64,000 nucleotides of DNA from the NCBI GenBank assembly GCA_039000515.1, contig JBCFYV010001001.1, positions 2,331,889 to 2,395,888 on the forward strand, in the 5' to 3' direction. The position numbers and the translations under genes are program-made. Below the pieces are notes generated by a model. It searched no databases. It saw only the letters and a list, made by a program, of their open reading frames with translations, and had not been told where the DNA came from. The stretch comes from Timema cristinae. Lineage: Eukaryota > Arthropoda > Insecta > Phasmatodea > Timematidae. The stretch's first letter is position 1, and each line of letters begins with the position of its first letter. This document shows positions 44,192 through 56,280 of this stretch, one piece after another.

Positions 44192-44625
44192 GCACCGCGT
44201 CTTACTACCCGTTCGGGTTATACGCTTTAAGTACTAATTACGCTAATGGATTGGGAATTGGGAAGGTTGAATTAGAGGAAGTGAACCCTAATTTGAGCGG
44301 CGGGAGAGTGGAAAACCATTTAGGAAAACCACCCCCAGTTCACCCGACCGAGATTCGAACCTCGATCTCCCCGTCCTCAGCAGTCGAGCTCAACACGACA
44401 AGCGCGTTAGCCAACTACGCCACCGAGGCGGGTTTCGCGTCATTTAAAAAGTTTGTCGTCTAGTGAGTGACACTATGTTTATGACAGATATTCAACAATT
44501 GTTGATGTCACCATGTGAGGAAAATTAAACTCTTTATGTTTGTACTGGATTTATTTTGGTCAAAAAAAAGTTTTGCTATAAAAACTGCAAAAAAACACTG
44601 CCCTTTTTTCGCGTCCATCGTAGTT
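43917..44625. mobile_element. Long-TIR MITE, family T1, with SINE B insertion
   Basis: Starts TTAAGATGGTAATGTA, 5' arm 'gagtttttataataaaac', 3' arm 'gttttgctataaaaactgc', ends in 'ttttttcgcgtcc'. The SINE at 44116-44437 lies in the centre. Confidence 0.75.
44116..44437 (-). mobile_element. SINE family B (B-I head), full length
   Basis: Long (ATT)n end, tail, body and complete head ('gccaactacgccaccgaggcggg'). Target duplication CGTCATTTA at 44107-44115 and 44438-44446. The 128-codon + frame at 44077-44463 is this SINE read through. Confidence 0.93.
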
Positions 44626-44793
44626 CTAAAAATTTGTGAAGCATTTAACTATACTAATGGGGTATGGATGAGGAGATTATAGTCGAGAGGATTGGCATGG
44701 AGAGAGAGGGGAATAACCCGTCCTCATTTCACTCAGTCGGGAACCCCTACATCTGTCACTGGTAAACGCCAGACGTTTCTGGCTTGACGTGTT

Positions 44794-45325
44794 ACTGTGG
44801 ATTCACACGTTCGCCGAAAAACTAGCGCAGAACAGAAACGTGGTCATGTGACGCGCTCTAAGCCAATCACAAGATTTCTTCTTAATCGGCGCGAGCTGTT
44901 CTGCTGAAGTTGAACTATTCTCTACTTTGTCCTTTCTGCTCAAGATGTTAGGCACAGGAGAACCAATCAAATCTCAGAACCAACCATCTCAAATCAGAGC
45001 GCACGCGCATTTGACAACGCATGCGCTCTTAGCCAGAAGCTAGCAGACAGCCCCGTTGGCCGTTGTGAGGAAATTTGAAATAACCCGTTAATGTAAAACA
45101 TGTGTATCGATATATTGGATTCTGCCACGACACAGCGTTATAATTTGTAAACATCTATCGGGACAATGATCTAAAATATATGTATATCTACTAGAAAATA
45201 AAATCTGTTGATAGTCAGCTGTTTTACGTTAGCGTTGCAATGCCTCATGGGTCGACTTAAAGTGTGTGATTACTGCGCGGATTCTGCTTTCTATTTTTCG
45301 GCGAGCGTGTGAATCAAGCCTTAGT
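44794..45325. mobile_element. TIR element, about 530 bp
   Basis: Left TACTGTGGATTCACACG then TTCGCCGAAAAA; right TTTTTCGGCGAGCGTGTG then AATCAAGCCTTAGTA. GC-rich subterminal, single copy in the window, no open frame. Confidence 0.75.
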
Positions 45326-46739
45326 ACGAGTGTTTACCGAGTTGGATTTTAATAATCTTTATCGATAAAATTGTCCCATGACTATATATAAATATATACA
45401 CATGTTGCCAATTCTTCGAACGCTTAGATTATCTGCGGGGGCTATATTTATCTTGGGTGGAGGAGCGCTTCACCGGATGTTGAAGGAGCGGCTTCACTCC
45501 CCGGCTACACCCATTGGGCGGTGTCTTAAACTGCAATATTGACCTCAAGGATCTCTTACAGTGAGCCAGACAGCAGTGAAAGAGCGAGTATATCGGACGA
45601 ACATCTTATAGGGCCTATACATTAATAAACCTATTTCCGGTAGTTAAAATTACGAGAAAACGGTCTATCTGGTTTTGACTAATGAACACTTATGTTAAAG
45701 GTTAGGATAGGAGTCCAGGAAATCGGCAAAAATAGTTGCTACCTATGAAAATCAGATTTTTCTAGAATTTTTTTTTAGATTTCTGCTGTATGCGCAGTGG
45801 ATCATCTGTACAACCATTCTTTGTTTACTTCTTCCTTCTGTCAACAACCCGAAAGTTGGCTTGATGTGATTTCCATCCAATCGGAGTTGGGCTTGTAGGC
45901 CTACTTATCCCTTCAGTTGTCTAGTGCTGCCTGCACCATCTGGTAGGCATCCTATGTACCAGGGGAGTTTAGGAAGTGTAGTGATTCCCCGTTGCCCTCC
46001 ACAATGCATTTCTATGAGCGAGCGTGAAAGGGTCTATCAATTTTGGTGGAAAGGTATTTTCACTTACCTATCAAGGCTTCTTTACGAACTAAAATCGACA
46101 TGGGACCGAAGGAAGTTGTGCTACAGATATATATCTATATATATATAGATATATAACATCTGTCGATCTCAGCGGGGTTTTAATCTACGAACATCGTATT
46201 TGGAGGTGAGCTCTTTATCACACGACCATCGAGGTATATGTTTATATTATTATGAAAACCTTGATTTGTGTATGATTGTATAATATGTTGTATATTATTT
46301 CTTTTTGGTTAAAAAATAATGACAACTCAAGTGGTATGGGTCGTTTTAAAGTTCTACACATCGCGTAAAGGCGAAAAATAAAAGTTTTGTTTCAAATTTA
46401 ACATCGAAAGCTCAAAATTTAAGGAAAGTTGATAGCCTTTAACAAGTAGACCCTAAACCTTATATAACTTTTACCAATAAAAAAGTTTTTTTAACACCTT
46501 TTAGCACAAAAATCTGCAGCCATCGTTGCAACAATCCACTAGTCTGTTGGAAATATATTTTTAATCTCCTAATTAACAGGCTATTCTAAAATAAAATAAA
46601 AATTATAGGAACCTACAGTTTTTTTGATGATTCCCTTTGTACATCTTGTGGTAACTCACTACACCTTTAAGACATCACACACTTATGTATCGATGACGGT
46701 TCTAAAAAGTCGACAAATAATTATTTTTTAGAGATAAAA
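45326..46739. other. Non-coding, nothing recognised
   Basis: A (TA)n-like palindromic run is present at 46126-46155. No exon or named repeat. Confidence 0.4.
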
Positions 46740-46960
46740 ATGGTAAAGCGCGTTCAAGGTTGTTTACCGGCAAATCCATTAGTAAGAGACCAGCGGGAAG
46801 ACCTAGACGCAGATGGGAGGATAACATGTACCTGAAAGAAATAGTGAAATGAGGGGGGGAAAGATAGAACTAACTCATGAACGGGATAGTGTGTAGTGAG
46901 GTGGACTTCTTAGAACTAGCTCAATGAGTTAAACTGGTCAAAACTAACTCAAGTTGGGGA
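46740..46960 (+). pseudogene. LINE ORF2 C-terminal remnant
   Basis: Near 46783 the frame reads RPAGRPRRRWEDNMYLKEIV, the conserved C-terminal motif of many insect non-LTR retrotransposons (usual form GRPRRRWEDNI...LKE). Downstream 'gaggtggacttcttagaactagctca' gives a decayed VDxxELAQ. It is related to the minus-strand 46-bp repeat at 1946-2140. Confidence 0.85.
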
Positions 46961-47814
46961 AGGGTGGCACACTTTTGTAAATGCGGTAATGGACTTTCAA
47001 TCTCATAATGCCATCGAATATGTAGTTAAAATGGTAGTAAATAAACCTCATTTAAGTGGAATAGTATTATATTTAGATATCAATTTCAGGCAACATCGGC
47101 AAAGAAGGATGACATCTTCAACTGAAAAAAAAAGTTTAGTTTTTATATCATCGATTCACGTTTAAATTATATAAAATGGATCATTAATTAATCTTATTTA
47201 AAAGATAAATAGTTATACATTTTCGCGCAAAGATTTTATTTCGTTTATACATATATTATTTTTAATACTGCGATTAGCTTAACATACATTTTGATAGTAA
47301 TTTTTTTTTCTGCAAGATAAAAACTCGTAAGAACAAGTCTGACGAAATCTTAGTGTCTCTAGGATTATAGGTATCTCTTTGATTTCTACTTTTTGAGAAT
47401 GTTTTAGATGGGGAAAAAAAGAAAGGTAAAAGATTTATATTACATCAAAGGTAAATCATTTATTTCGTGGCAGGCTTTATATATCGATAGCTGCAAGACG
47501 ACATTTAAATTAGAATGTAACATTTTTTTAAATTAAGCCCAGGGAATCTTATTAGTAAATATGTATGGTAAAAAAGTAGCATTATGTGCGAATCCCGACG
47601 TCCTCACTAGAACATATGATGGAAGTGTGAAGTTGGATGGTTGGTAGCTGTGGTATTGCTTCATTAGCAACTTCCTTCAATGTAAGCGGGACTATTTGTG
47701 TGCACCTTTACTGTTCCTACATCAGTTGTGCTATGTTCATAGTTTTATGATTAGTAAACGCTTATTTTAGATGGGTATTATATCGCTATTTATGAAAACT
47801 TCGGTTACTTTAGT
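46961..47814. other. Non-coding, nothing recognised
   Basis: AT-rich. Confidence 0.4.
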
Positions 47815-47930
47815 AGGATTTTGGTGAGAGGAACGTTAAAAAATAAGGCCTTATTTCCTATCAGACTCTTGTAGGATAAACAGACTTTCAAAAGGTTCTT
47901 CCTAACAAAACCATTAACACAAGCTACAGT
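47815..47930. mobile_element. Palindromic MITE, family T4
   Basis: 'tagtaggattttggtgagagg', 'cttatttcctatcagactcttg', 'aggttcttcctaacaaaacc'. Confidence 0.6.
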
Positions 47931-47934
47931 AGCC

Positions 47935-48151
47935 CCATGACTTCTTTGGTGCTGACTCACACCCTGATGGATTTGAAAAATTACCAGATCAAATTATGTA
48001 TCCCTACTCCGAACCATATGATCTGAAAAAACATGTTTTTTATCAGCTGTCACTTTTGACAGTCAAAATTTAGGTATATACCTAAATATTGACTGTCAGA
48101 AGTCAGCTGCTAGCTGTCAGTCAGCACCAAAGAAGCCATGGGGCTACTATA
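47935..48151. mobile_element. MITE family T2
   Basis: TACAGTAGCCCCATGACTTC and the inverse AAGCCATGGGGCTACTATA. The interior palindrome TAGGTATATACCTA is shared with the copy at 17578. Confidence 0.9.
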
Positions 48152-48179
48152 GTTTGGTCAATATAAATAAAACTAAAAC

Positions 48180-48442
48180 TTGCTTCGGTGGGCGCATCGT
48201 CTTAAGGCGTCACTCTCGTGTTAGACTAGACTGCCCATGTTGGTGAGATCGAGGTTCGAATCTCGGTCGGGTGTACTGAGGGTGGTTTTTTCCTAAATGG
48301 TTTTCAACCACCCTCCTCGAAAAAGTGGGTACACTTCCATTAAAAATATAACCTTCCTAATCCCTGAACCGATTAGTATAGGTTTAATTCGTACACACGC
48401 GTATATAACCTGATCGGTTTGTAAGAAGCGGCGCTTAAAAAA
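48180..48442 (+). mobile_element. SINE family B
   Basis: Head 'gcttcggtgggcgcatcg', B box GGTTCGAATCTCGGTCGGG intact, tail 'ctgatcggtttgtaagaagcgg'. Confidence 0.9.
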
Positions 48443-48639
48443 ACTGCAGTAAGAGAGAGAGAGCGCTAGCGCTCGACCCTCACCTCAGGCTGCGAGTGAA
48501 CTACCGAGCTCACTATGTTAATTGAGTCGTTTGTTGCGACAAGCGTTAAAGTCAATCTTTATTAATTTTTACTGAAGAATATTTAAATATGATCGTCCTC
48601 GACAAGCTATATAACATACAGTACATTATTCATATGAAG

Positions 48640-48856
48640 AACCTTATCCGATTACTAGAAAAACTACCAGACCCTCCTTCACGTATTCATTCATACGTCG
48701 AGTTATGTTATCTACAGCTGTCACTTTTAATAAATAGCAATACTGTACCTGTAAAATAACACCAACGATATAGTATAATGTTATCAATTTTGTCGTTTCT
48801 GATGAAAATTGGGTTCTACATACAATGTCTCCGCTGTTACGCCCTATTTGTAAGTT
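48640..48856 (-). mobile_element. MITE-like repeat T3, interrupted at its end
   Basis: 'tcacgtattcattcatacgtcg', 'tctacagctgtcacttttaat', 'acaccaacgatatag'. A palindromic element begins at its edge. Confidence 0.65.
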
Positions 48857-49532
48857 TGCCCAGTTCATAAATTGGGCAAATTTCTACCCAATCCGTGGAC
48901 TGACCTTTTTTTCTGACCATTTCATGAACCGGGGAAAAAATAGTCCAATTCATTAATTGTGCAGTTATTATGCGGCCCAGTTAATGAACTGTATATTCCA
49001 TGAACTGGGCAAAAATAGTCCAGTTCATTAAATGTTCTGTATTATGCCGCCCAATTAATGAACTGTATATTCCATGAACTGGGCAAAAAATAGTCCAGTT
49101 CATTAATTGTTCTGTGCTTATGCTGTCCAGTTAATGAACTGGCTATTCCATGAACTGGGCAAAAAATAGTCCAGTTCATTAATTGTGCAGTGCTTATGCT
49201 TCCCAGTTCATGAACTGGGCAGATCCAATCGTTACCCAATTTATGAACTAGATGAGCTTTGCTCAGTCCATGAAATGGACCAACAACAGTTTTGCTCTTT
49301 AAGTTAGTATAACTTTCAAACGTTCTAGAATGGAAGGTATGTCAAGTTAGGTTGGGTTAGTTTTGTATAATATCTTAATACCAATTTCAATTAAGCTTGT
49401 TGTAACTAGTGCAATAAATTCTAATTCATGAAACGGGCAAAAGTTAATGCAATTTTTGCCCATTTCGTGAAATGGTCAAGAGGCCAGTTTACAGGATGGG
49501 TAGAAATTTGCCTGCTTCATGAACTGGGCAGT
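48857..49532. mobile_element. TIR element with internal tandem palindromes
   Basis: Outer arms: GCCCAGTTCATAAATTGGGC then AAATTTCTACCCAAT at the left, and the inverse GATGGGTAGAAATTTGCC then CTTCATGAACTGGGC at the right. Inside are three to four units of about 75 bp, each with CCATGAACTGGGC and GTCCAGTTCATTAATTG (anchors 48998, 49072, 49148, 49208). The 5-mer AGTTT flanks both ends and may be the target duplication. Confidence 0.8.
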
Positions 49533-49627
49533 TTTATTTGGATTGTAGCATATACATTAAAAATGACCTTAGCTCACTAATGAAAATAGCATTTTTCATT
49601 TTTTTAAATTAATTTATTTGGGGTAAT

Positions 49628-49848
49628 TATCGGCACGTTTTGAACCGACTGTTTATATAACACATGACTTATAAATTAACTTAAGTCTATAAGAGACAAA
49701 ACACACAGCCCCCGGCCATTAATTCTTAATTGTGAAAGGGGAAATCCACATATCATTACTAATGAGTTTTTCGGCCATGCTGGGAATCGATCCCAGGAGC
49801 TTTTGTCCAGTATATAGACATTATATCGACTGAGACAAGTTGTTGAAC
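49628..49848 (-). mobile_element. SINE family C
   Basis: Tail remnant 'cgttttgaaccgactg', body 'aattcttaattgtgaaagg', B box on minus GGGATCGATTCCCAGCATGG. Confidence 0.82.
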
Positions 49849-50602
49849 TTCATAAATAATAATCTTGATGCATAACATGTCCTCGACCCCCTTTCCCACC
49901 CAAGATATATATTTCTAGGCGCGCCACTGCAGAAAAAACGTTTAATTTTCCAAGGCAATGGCAAAACCGACAGGTTTTATAGTATTTGATTATTTCTTGC
50001 ACCAAACATTGCGTCTTCTACAGAAGGAGCTAAACTTTTTTTTTTACAAGACATTTTAACTGGCTTATTAAAAAGAAATAACGTGCAGTTGGGCACGTGT
50101 ACAAAGACGGTATTCTCACCGTGTCCTTGCAAGTCTCTTTGAAACAACTTAGGAAATTTCAAAATCCACACCTTCTTCGTTCTTTATCACACGCAGTAGA
50201 AACATCACAATTTTTAACCCTAACAACCTGAATTATCTCGACATAGTTTCCAAGCTTGGTTGTTTTTCGTTCGTCACTGCAGTTATAATGTTCTAAAATG
50301 GCATCAAATATATATTTGACCAATTGCTGGTCATTTTTACTTTACCTGGTGTATTTTGAAATAATTTCGTAGTCATCATCCCAGCAGGTAGTAATTGGTA
50401 ATTATTTTTTATTTGTTTACCTGGTTCTTACATTCACTTTAATAGTACTCGTAGTTTTGAACTTATTTTTTCTATACAAAGAATAAGGATGATAAATATA
50501 GGTTAAAAGTTAACGCGGAAATAAAATGCAAACAACTGTGTGTGGAAATCAAGAATAAGAATGAGAAATAGAGCTTAAATAACATGGCGGGTCAATGTAT
50601 TG

Positions 50603-50608
<6 letters not shown>
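49849..50608. other. Non-coding, nothing recognised
   Basis: AT-rich. Minus-strand frame 49977-50171 has no recognisable features. Confidence 0.4.
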
Positions 50609-50638
<30 letters not shown>

Positions 50639-50667
50639 TATAACATATATATATATATATATATATA
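50609..50667. repeat. (CA)n and (TA)n microsatellites
   Basis: CA run at 50609-50636, then a TA run at 50646-50667. Confidence 0.96.
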
Positions 50668-52164
50668 ATTTATGTGCACCGCTCTCTAGTTATAATGTGG
50701 GTTTGCGGGTTAGGGATCCAACCCTTATGATAAGACAACCGTGCTATAGCCATTGATTAAGTTATTTCCTAAAATAGTCCTTTTCCAATAGACTAAACTT
50801 GAAATATTACACTACTTAGCAGTATAAACATAGCGACCTAAAACCTAAACAGATTACAGCTAAAATGGAAGATGAAACAAAATTTAATTAATACTATACT
50901 TAGTTACACTCCGTATACACTGAAACGTATCAATCTTACCTTAACGGATTACACTATGGCCCTATCTTATAAAGCTGTACCATAGTGGAATAATTCAAGG
51001 TAAACTTGCTACCTTCCAGGGTAGATAAAGGATGCACAGGCCTACTGAATGTACAAACACAATTTTTTGAAAAATTATTTATCTTCACGTAAAACGTAAG
51101 TCACCATAAAAATATTCAACACATTTATTTTAACACTTTTAAAAAAAGTCAATAATTGTTTTTATGAGATTTTTTTTATAGCGAAAATAGCTGAATAACG
51201 TTTACCTTTCAAAAACACTCGGATAAAGAAATACCGCAATATAACCGACGTCATCATAACTTGGTAGCGGTATATACACCGAATATCATCTCTGAGGTAA
51301 ATGCTTGCTTACTTTTGGAATACAGCGTTGTCATTGTCTTGTTTTCATCTGGCCAATCTTCCTTTGGCAAATTTTGCAACGCTGGTTCTTCGATGTTGCC
51401 AGTAGCTCCTTCCTACACCACCACACCACCTTCCGACATAATTAAAACTAGGAGATTTGGCAACATTTAACCGAGAGAGAGTGAAGACATTTTTTTTTTC
51501 CATAAAACATGTGATTCCCTCAGAGGTGATGTTTGGTTTAGTAAGTTTCAATGAACCGTTAAAACATATTAAAGTAATAAAATATGTGGTTTTTTTTTTA
51601 TTTATGTTGACGGCCTTTAGATAGAAAGTGCCGAAGGTGATTGTCGTCTCCAACTTCTGAAGGTCACCAGCTCGAACCTCATCTCAAGATAATAAAACAT
51701 TTAAAAAAATACAAACGGCATTAATAGCCCAAGAGATTCAAGTCACTGATCAGTGATCAGGTATTTTAGGTTAGTAAATAAACGAGAAAGCTAATTGGCT
51801 GCATTCTTTAACACTATACATAATAAAGTATCTCTAGCAGTTTCTTTTCAGTGTTGGCAAATGCAAAACCAGTTATAGTTAATGCAGATAAAATAGTTTA
51901 TTAATTATCAATTAAGGAATAAAAACAAGAGAAGAGCGCTTTTGTTAAATCTCGGCGGCACACTTGAAAAAATACCTTCTACAGAAATGATAGAAACGTG
52001 TTATATTTAATCTGCAGTAAAAAATTCTCGTTTTGTGTTGGCGGATAAAAATAAATTGAAATATGTTAAAAATTTAGTCATTGATGAAAGCTAAATAAGG
52101 GGTGTGCTGGTAGCCGTTTTATTTTATTTTGAATAGAGTTTTAGTTTAGTGGAAGTGTAATCGT
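50668..52164. other. Non-coding, nothing recognised
   Basis: AT-rich; frames at 51261-51653 overlap on both strands without features. Confidence 0.4.
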
Positions 52165-52710
52165 TATTTTTATTTATTTGGGATATTTAAAGTACATTCC
52201 CTGAACTCAAGGCCGTAGCCGGGGGTGGGGGGAGGGACAACCCCCCCTCCGAAATGTTATGAACAAAATATATATGGCTTTATTTATGGTTCAAACAATA
52301 TCAAAATTAAGATACAAGTACAAATTAGGGGGCTTCGTTACCATAAAAAGCATTTCAGAGAACTTCTAAAAGTGTTTAATATTTAGAAATTTTCCTAGCC
52401 TTCGGCAATTAGAGGATAATGTTGCAATAAAAGAACTCTTCAGATAGCTTTTAGAACTTTTTTTTAGCTTCCGGCAATTGGGGATGTGCCCACCAACCCC
52501 CGCCTCCCCCTGCAATTATTAGCTGGCTATGGCCTTGCCTGAACTGACTGGCTATAAGGACATAGCTTACAAACTAACATAAATCTATAAAACACAACAC
52601 CCAGTTCCCAGGCCATTAATTCATTAGAGGAAAAGGAGAAACCCACATTTCATCAGTGATGCATTTTTCGGTCATATCGGGAATCGAACCCGTAGCTTGA
52701 GGTCTATTAA
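52165..52710 (-). mobile_element. SINE family C split by a hAT MITE
   Basis: Tail 'gggatatttaaagtacattcc' at the left; body resumes at 52545 ('gactggctataaggacatagc') and reaches the B box on the minus strand (GGGTTCGATTCCCGATATG). Confidence 0.85.
52208..52537. mobile_element. hAT-type MITE, 330 bp
   Basis: Termini CAAGGCCGTAGCCGGGG and GCTGGCTATGGCCTTG are inverted. Perfect 8-bp target duplication CCTGAACT at 52200-52207 and 52538-52545. Confidence 0.9.
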
Positions 52711-52863
52711 TGATGCCTTGGTTCTTAACAAACATACAGGATGAGGAGGATTGTTTCTAATGATTATGTACCAACATTTGCCTTGAAAGAGCATAATAAA
52801 CCAGCCAAGTGCACACTGTGGATCACACCCAACAACGATCTGCAAGCTATAAACGGAACACCC

Positions 52864-53118
52864 ACTTTGGTGGTCACATGGTTTAAGGCATCACACTAGC
52901 AATATACTAGACTGCCGATGACTGGGAAATTGGGGTTCGAATCCAGTTCGGGTATACTGAGGATGTTTTTTACTAATGGTTTTCCATTCTTAGTCGATGC
53001 AAATGTGGGTACACTTAATCTAAATTCAACCTACCTCATCTCCTAACATATTAGCGTAATTAGTTTTTATATATATATCTATAGCCCAAACGGATAATAA
53101 GACGTAGTGCTAAAAAAA
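52864..53118 (+). mobile_element. SINE family B
   Basis: 'actttggtggtcacatggtttaagg', B box GGTTCGAATCCAGTTCGGG, tail 'gcccaaacggataataagacg'. Confidence 0.87.
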
Positions 53119-53607
53119 CAGGTGACGATGCTGGGTTAGGGAAGTGGGTACCTAAACACATGCAGAGTTTTAATTATAATATTAACGTACTATCTAATAT
53201 GGTATACAGTATACTTGACTTTAGTGATACATTTAACTAAGTGCTGTAGTCATTACGTAAGTGTTAGAGGAGATTTATAACCTCTGTTATTGCTGTTTTG
53301 GAACTCATTTGTTAATGTTTACGGTGTTTACGTCCTTAAAAGAAAGCAAACGGAAATATGAACTTAAATTTCGGAAATGGCGGTTGTAATAGACCCATTT
53401 AAATGTAAAAAAAATCAACCAAATAACATATATATGGACATTTTCTAAAAAGGGGAAAAAAATTGGAATAAACTAAGGGTAGATTTTCTAAAACTCAAAA
53501 TTTTTCCTATACATTTTCCAAAACTTCAATTTTTCTGGTGAATTTTCTAAAACGTAAACTTTGACGGTATATCTTAACAATATTAAAAATATTCCACATC
53601 TCACATC
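53119..53607. other. Non-coding, nothing recognised
   Basis: Short local repeats of 'tttctaaaactcaaa' near 53487-53560 on an AT-rich background. Confidence 0.4.
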
Positions 53608-53620
53608 TCTAAGCTTCAAG

Positions 53621-53948
53621 GTGACCTGGTAGTCTAGGGGTAAGGTGTCAGACTTCTGTGCTGAGGGTCCGGGGTTCAATCTTAGGTCCCGGCACAGATT
53701 TATCTGATTACCAAACTCTACCTTCTCCTCTGACAAGACGTGTATTAATCACAACTTGTGAATGTGGGGAATGACAGACCTCCACCGTGGTTCGGATCCC
53801 ACGTTAAACTATAGGTCCTCCATTTCATCTCACAATCACCCTACCATTCATTACACAATAGCGTAAGTGCGTATAACTCGAACGGATAGTAAGACGCGGT
53901 GCTAATAATAATAATAATAATAAATAATAATAATAGTAATAATAATAA
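53621..53948 (+). mobile_element. SINE family A, full length (A11)
   Basis: Carries the TGTATTAATCACAACTTG subfamily block. Target duplication TCTAAGCTTCAAG at 53608-53620 and 53949-53961. Confidence 0.93.
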
Positions 53949-53961
53949 TCTAAGCTTCAAG

Positions 53962-55117
53962 ACGAGACCTTTAGAACACCTCCAGCAACTTGAGAGTTAA
54001 TAATTGCCCCTGTTGAGAGTCCTCTTCATGTCTAGCGTGGGACTGTTGATGATAACCACTTTGAAAGTCTAATGTCGCGCTTATTATCATAGTACCTAGG
54101 AACTCGCGGCTACCGTTCTCCGTCACTCTAGGGTCTCCGAACATATCATTGTGTGGGTCTGATTTTAATTTTATATCGACTCCCGTGGGCTAAATATATT
54201 AAAAATATAGGGCCTATATGGAAAAATAAAGATACCAGTCTTATTTTTTCGGAATAAACTTAGATGATGTAAATACAATTATAAACTGTATTGTGATACG
54301 GGTTTTATTGAGATATTTTCCCCGCGATTGTGCATAATTTATGGTGAGATGGGGTTTATTTGTGATGCGAATGTGGACGATACCGGGTTTTTTGATTATG
54401 ACGACGCGTGCATGCCTTACTGCGCACGCCTTACTACGCGTTGATGTGATCTGATTTTATGTAATTGATAGAAATAAGATAAAACTTGATATTGTACACA
54501 ATTTATTGATTTGATTACACTTTCACTATTGACATTGATACAGTCTTTATGTGATATTACTATTTTTCTGTGTTAATTTAACTATTTTCTGTGTTTTGAG
54601 TACGGTGTTCTATTTTTCTGATTACTGTGTACTAGAACTGTGTCACTTTTTAGATTTATGTCACTGTACTATGTTTACTGTGTGAATTCATACGCACAAG
54701 CGGCTTATATATGACCTACCCCTTGCTTCTTGGACTCCTTGTCACCAGTGTTAAAACTAACTAATAGGAGAACTCCTGGCAACAGGTGTTGTGAAGACTA
54801 GCTTCCTATTGGGTAGGGGGAGCCAGCATGTCACATGATTTTTCTAATACAACGGAGTTGAACTTTTAATGAAAAAAACGTCTTAAAGCCCAATATATTG
54901 AAATTATTTCTGAAAGCGCGTGATTCTCCATGACTGAAATATTAAAAGGAAACTTTACATACAGTTCTTTAAAGAAAAATACACTTCATTCATGACTTTT
55001 TTAATATATGAAGGGGTCCAAAACAGTATCATCACAACTATATTAGAATTATGTAACTAGCCTAAGTCAACCAGTGGCTTTTTGGGGCAAAATCTCAAAT
55101 ATAAAGTAATCTGGTTA
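53962..55117. other. Non-coding, nothing recognised
   Basis: A run of 'tactgtgt/tttctgtgtt' motifs at 54540-54690 is mildly repetitive. No exon. Confidence 0.4.
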
Positions 55118-55822
55118 AGGTAAGAGTGTAGGGAACACACTTAATGGCGCTATTTTTGCAGCTTTTGTATAAAAATTTCTTTTTGGCCAAAATAAATTAA
55201 ATAATGCTCCAGTAGAAACATAAACTTCACAATTATCTTCACATGGTGAGTCAAACAGTTGTTTTTTTCCATCGTATGGCACAGTTGACCGTAGGGACTT
55301 TGATGTCCAGGTTCGGTCACCTTGTGTGTAGACTATTAGCCGCTCTGGTGGAACAGAACGTTGCCCAGGGTACACCACAGGAGGGTTTCTACACGTCATA
55401 CTCGTAATGAGATGATGTGGAACCGGGGTGAGTCTTAACCTAACTTAAGCCTAGTTATCCAAACCCTGGTGACGATCATATTATTCCCCTAAAGGGAAAC
55501 TATACCAAAGGTAGCAGCCGGGAATCGAACCCGGACCCCCTAGGGTCATAGCCAGGTGCACTGACCACTACACCACGGGGCCGGTTAACACTTGTTGAAT
55601 ATTTTTGTCAAGGGTGTGTTGGAGTTTAATGACAACTTTTTTTTCATTTAAAAAGTTTGTCATATAATGTCGCTATGCTCATGATAAATATTCAAGAACT
55701 GTTGATATCACCACGTGAAGAAAATTAAACTCTCTATTTTTATTCTAATGAAGCAATATTTATTTCGGCAAAAAAAAAAAAAAAAAAGGTTTGCTAGCTG
55801 GCCTTTTTTTGCGGACATTTCT
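55118..55822. mobile_element. Long-TIR MITE, family T1, with SINE D insertion
   Basis: Starts TTAAGGTAAGAGTGTAGGG; after removal of the SINE at 55264-55586 the centre reads 'aacacttgttgaatattttt...gtcaagg' as in other copies. The 3' arm has a long A-run. Confidence 0.75.
55264..55586 (-). mobile_element. SINE family D, single copy
   Basis: Minus-strand head GGCCCCGTGGTGTAGTGGTC with B box GGGTTCGATTCCCGGC is tRNA-like, but the acceptor stem cannot pair, so it is not a tRNA gene. A body of about 240 bases follows, ending in a short A-run (T-run at 55262-55268). Target duplication AACAGTTGTT / AACACTTGTT at 55254-55263 and 55587-55596. Confidence 0.85.
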
Positions 55823-56089
55823 AACCGACCCTAAAGCACCCAGGTTCTATGATAATAAAGTGAGATGAGCAGTGAGGACCACTGCTCTTTTCTAGCGTCC
55901 TATACACTTCCAATTTAAGGGCACCGCCTACTTAAGGTAAAAATATCCTGACAATGCGATATTTATTATGGGGATGGCAGTTATGAATCTTCAAAACCTC
56001 TTAAGCAGTATCCAACTAGCTTGGAACTTTCTGTTGTGACCCCAATAAAAAAAAATTGTTTGAGAAATGCTAGATCTACAGTCCAATTT
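55823..56089. other. Non-coding, nothing recognised
   Basis: No supported feature between T1 and T3. Confidence 0.4.
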
Positions 56090-56280
56090 TCACAGATAAA
56101 GCCTTTTTAGAAAATAACACTTTTTGAGGCCAAACTTGATAACATTTTACTATATTATTAGTATTATTTTACAGGTGTAGATAATAACAGCCAAAAGTTG
56201 CTGTTGCAGTGCACATGAATTGACGAATGAATATATTAAAATCGGTTTAGTAGCTATTATAACTCGAAAATGATCCTTTA
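56090..56280 (+). mobile_element. MITE-like repeat, family T3
   Basis: 'gataacattttactatattatt', 'ttgctgttgcagtgcacatg', 'ttgacgaatgaatatatt'. Confidence 0.65.

Noticed and set aside
44077..44463. 128-codon + frame with [20 protein letters not shown]
   Set aside because: This is the antisense translation of a family B SINE. The same peptide recurs at 2666-2860 from another copy.
55500..55585. Possible tRNA gene on the minus strand
   Set aside because: T arm and D arm look right, but the 5' GGCCCCG has no complementary 3' acceptor strand, and the sequence continues into a SINE body with a target duplication.
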